This document shows positions 5,272 through 6,600 of a DNA stretch of 6,600 nt, one piece after another. Location of the stretch: assembly GCA_028868235.1 (NCBI GenBank), contig JAGWUW010000156.1, forward strand, positions 1 through 6,600, read 5' to 3'. Each line of letters opens with the position of its first letter. The stretch's first letter is position 1. Below the pieces are notes generated by a model. The model did not search any database. It saw nothing but the letters and a program-made list of their open reading frames with translations, and was not told where the DNA came from. Position numbers and translations under genes: made by a program. The DNA is from Betaproteobacteria bacterium. Lineage in GTDB: Bacteria > Pseudomonadota > Gammaproteobacteria > Burkholderiales > Rhodocyclaceae.

Positions 5272-6600
5272 ATGGCTCAAGCCCCAATCATCGCCAAGGT
5301 TTCCGCATTGTCCGGTCAGGCCTATGCCCGCGATAGTTCCGGCAACATGCGCCGCCTGAAGCTAGGCGATGTCATACGCGAAGGTGAGAGCGTTGTGGCC
5401 GGACAGGGGGCTGACGTCGTTCTGGCGTTGGCCGATGGGCGGGAAATGAACGTACGTCCCGGCGAAACAGCGAAGATCGATACCGAGGTGGTCTCCGTCG
5501 TTATGCCGGATGCCTCGGACAGCGCAGTGGCCAGCAATCCGCAGGGCTTCCAGAAGATTACCCAAGCTCTCCAGTCGGGGGCCAGCCTAGACGACCTGCT
5601 TGAAGACACGGCGGCCGGCGCCGGCCCGCAAGGTGGTAATGAAGGGCATACCTTTGTTGAATTTATGCGGATTGTCGAGAGTGTCGATCCACAGTCTTAC
5701 CAATTTAGTACGAGCCGCGGCCGTCCGCTCGATAGCATCGAAAATGCTCCACTGATTCTCAGCACTACCGAAACAACTGTTTCCGTCGCCAAGCCGACAA
5801 TCAACATCCCGGATACCAACAACCCGGGCAGTGCCGATGGCGTCAAGACTGTCGCCGAGACAGATGGGCCGGTGGCAGGGAGCCTGACTATTACTGCTCC
5901 CGCCGGCTTGGGCAGCCTGTCTATTGGCGGCCACAGTTTTACCGCGTTGCAACTGGCTGATCCAGCCTATCTGGTAGCCCATCCGATCAATACGGGCAAG
6001 GCCATCCTCACCCTGCAGAGTTATGATCCGGTAACCGGTGTAGTTAACTATATCTATGACCCTGCCGTGCAGGCGCATAACGGTTCGGTACTCGATAATA
6101 TTTCGGTTACGGTCGCCGATGTGCTGGGCAATAGCACACCAGATAATCTCGGCATCACCATCACGGACTCGAAGCCGGTTGCACAAAACGACAGCAACAC
6201 CATCACGGAAGATGCCAGCCCGAACAGCGTGAGTGGCAGCGTCCTGACCGGCGCGGGGGCCGACACCGTTGGCGCCGATGCCAACGCCAGCCCGGTGACC
6301 CCGGTGAGCAACCTGGCGCTCACCTACGGCACGCTGACGCTGGGCGCCGATGGTCATTACACCTACACGCTGAACAACGCCAGCCCGGCGGTCAATGGAC
6401 TAAATGCTGGCCAGACCCTGACCGATAGCTACACCTACACTCTGACCGACGGCGACGGCAGCACGGCCACAGCGACGCTGACCATCACGATCCACGGCAC
6501 GAACGACGTGCCGGTGCTGGGTAGCGGGACGGGGATCAGCACGGGCAGCGTGGTGGAAGCGGGCGGGGTTGGGAACGCAGATGTTGGGACGCCGAGCACG
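5272..6600 (+). CDS. LapA-type large adhesin with N-terminal retention module and VCBS repeats (3' end outside window)
   Basis: Start of a giant repetitive surface/biofilm adhesin exported by type I secretion; 443 codons are visible with no stop, and the gene runs past the right edge. Residues 1 to about 112 form a retention module (starts MAQAPIIAKVSALSGQAYAR; ADGREMNVRPGETAKID follows the usual ADGR pattern). A TAAG site for LapG-type cleavage lies at 113-116, then a Gly-rich linker and GHTFVEF to VDP (125-140), as in other retention modules. In LapA-type proteins this module folds in the periplasm and plugs the outer-membrane pore, holding the adhesin on the cell until proteolysis. Residues about 178-302 resemble an Ig/cadherin-like domain, and about 303-416 a VCBS repeat (LTYGTLTLGADGHYTYTL, LTDGDGST, ITIHGTNDVPVL); a further repeat begins at about 417. 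No N-terminal signal peptide is seen, as expected for this route; the C-terminal secretion signal would lie outside. The start is fixed by an in-frame TAG at 5263-5265. Confidence 0.9.
   Translation, partial: MAQAPIIAKVSALSGQAYARDSSGNMRRLKLGDVIREGESVVAGQGADVVLALADGREMNVRPGETAKIDTEVVSVVMPDASDSAVASNPQGFQKITQALQSGASLDDLLEDTAAGAGPQGGNEGHTFVEFMRIVESVDPQSYQFSTSRGRPLDSIENAPLILSTTETTVSVAKPTINIPDTNNPGSADGVKTVAETDGPVAGSLTITAPAGLGSLSIGGHSFTALQLADPAYLVAHPINTGKAILTLQSYDPVTGVVNYIYDPAVQAHNGSVLDNISVTVADVLGNSTPDNLGITITDSKPVAQNDSNTITEDASPNSVSGSVLTGAGADTVGADANASPVTPVSNLALTYGTLTLGADGHYTYTLNNASPAVNGLNAGQTLTDSYTYTLTDGDGSTATATLTITIHGTNDVPVLGSGTGISTGSVVEAGGVGNADVGTPST
5608..5619 (+). other. Di-alanine (TAAG) cleavage site in the retention module
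   Basis: Codons 113-116 encode T-A-A-G. LapG-type calcium-dependent periplasmic cysteine proteases cut LapA-type adhesins between the two alanines of such a motif. The position near residue 110, just before a Gly-rich linker and a conserved GHTFVEF block, is the expected one. Cleavage itself is inferred by family. Confidence 0.75.
6178..6522 (+). repeat. First VCBS-type repeat unit of the adhesin
   Basis: Roughly residues 303-416 form one unit of the VCBS/cadherin-like repeat family: an entry segment with ITEDASPNSVSGSVLTG, the strand pair TYGTLTLGADGHYTYTLNN, then GQTLTDSYTYTLTDGDGSTA and the closing HGTNDVPVL. The segment GSVVEAGG at about 428-435 looks like the entry of the next unit, which is cut by the window edge. 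Short in-frame DNA repeats lie here (CACCATCACGGA at 6156-6167 and 6198-6209; AACGCCAGCCCGG at 6283-6295 and 6376-6388). Confidence 0.7.

Noticed and set aside
5587..6357. Long open frame on the - strand (256 codons) opposite the adhesin gene
   Set aside because: It lies wholly within the adhesin gene on the opposite strand, in GC-rich repeat sequence where antisense frames stay open. It shows no recognisable domain and no ribosome binding site was evident.

Overview
The window is about 58-60% GC (estimated by eye) and reads like a chromosomal piece of a Gram-negative proteobacterium. Protein style and gene set (a K+-independent proton-pumping pyrophosphatase next to a Lap-type adhesin secretion operon) suggest a betaproteobacterium, perhaps Rhodocyclales. 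That placement is inferred from resemblance, not from a marker gene.

Layout, all genes on the + strand: (1) the 3' part of hppA, a membrane-bound proton-translocating pyrophosphatase, enters from the left edge and ends at 839. A strong intrinsic terminator at 858-883 closes that unit. (2) From 946 a tightly packed set follows: a LapB-type type I secretion ABC transporter (946-3123), a LapC/HlyD-type membrane fusion protein (3120-4535, ATGA overlap), and a small LuxR/NarL-type regulator with a degenerate receiver domain (4535-5152, TGATG overlap). A weak terminator-like hairpin lies at 5161-5183. (3) After a 119-bp gap, a large surface adhesin starts at 5272 and runs open past the right edge. 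It has an N-terminal LapA-type retention module with a di-alanine TAAG site (residues 113-116), then Ig/cadherin-like and VCBS-type repeats.

The second to fifth genes form one functional set. LapB-like and LapC-like proteins, with an outer-membrane TolC/LapE-type protein not seen here, would export the adhesin. Its retention module would stall in the outer-membrane pore and keep the adhesin on the surface until a LapG-type periplasmic protease cuts at the TAAG site. LapG, the c-di-GMP sensor LapD and the outer-membrane pore are not encoded in this window. The LuxR-type protein encoded between exporter and adhesin is the least explained part and the best candidate for a dedicated regulator of the system.

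No tRNA, rRNA, CRISPR, insertion sequence or phage feature was seen. There is no gene-free stretch over 300 bases; the two intergenic gaps (840-945 and 5153-5271) are described through their terminators, promoter candidate and inverted repeat.
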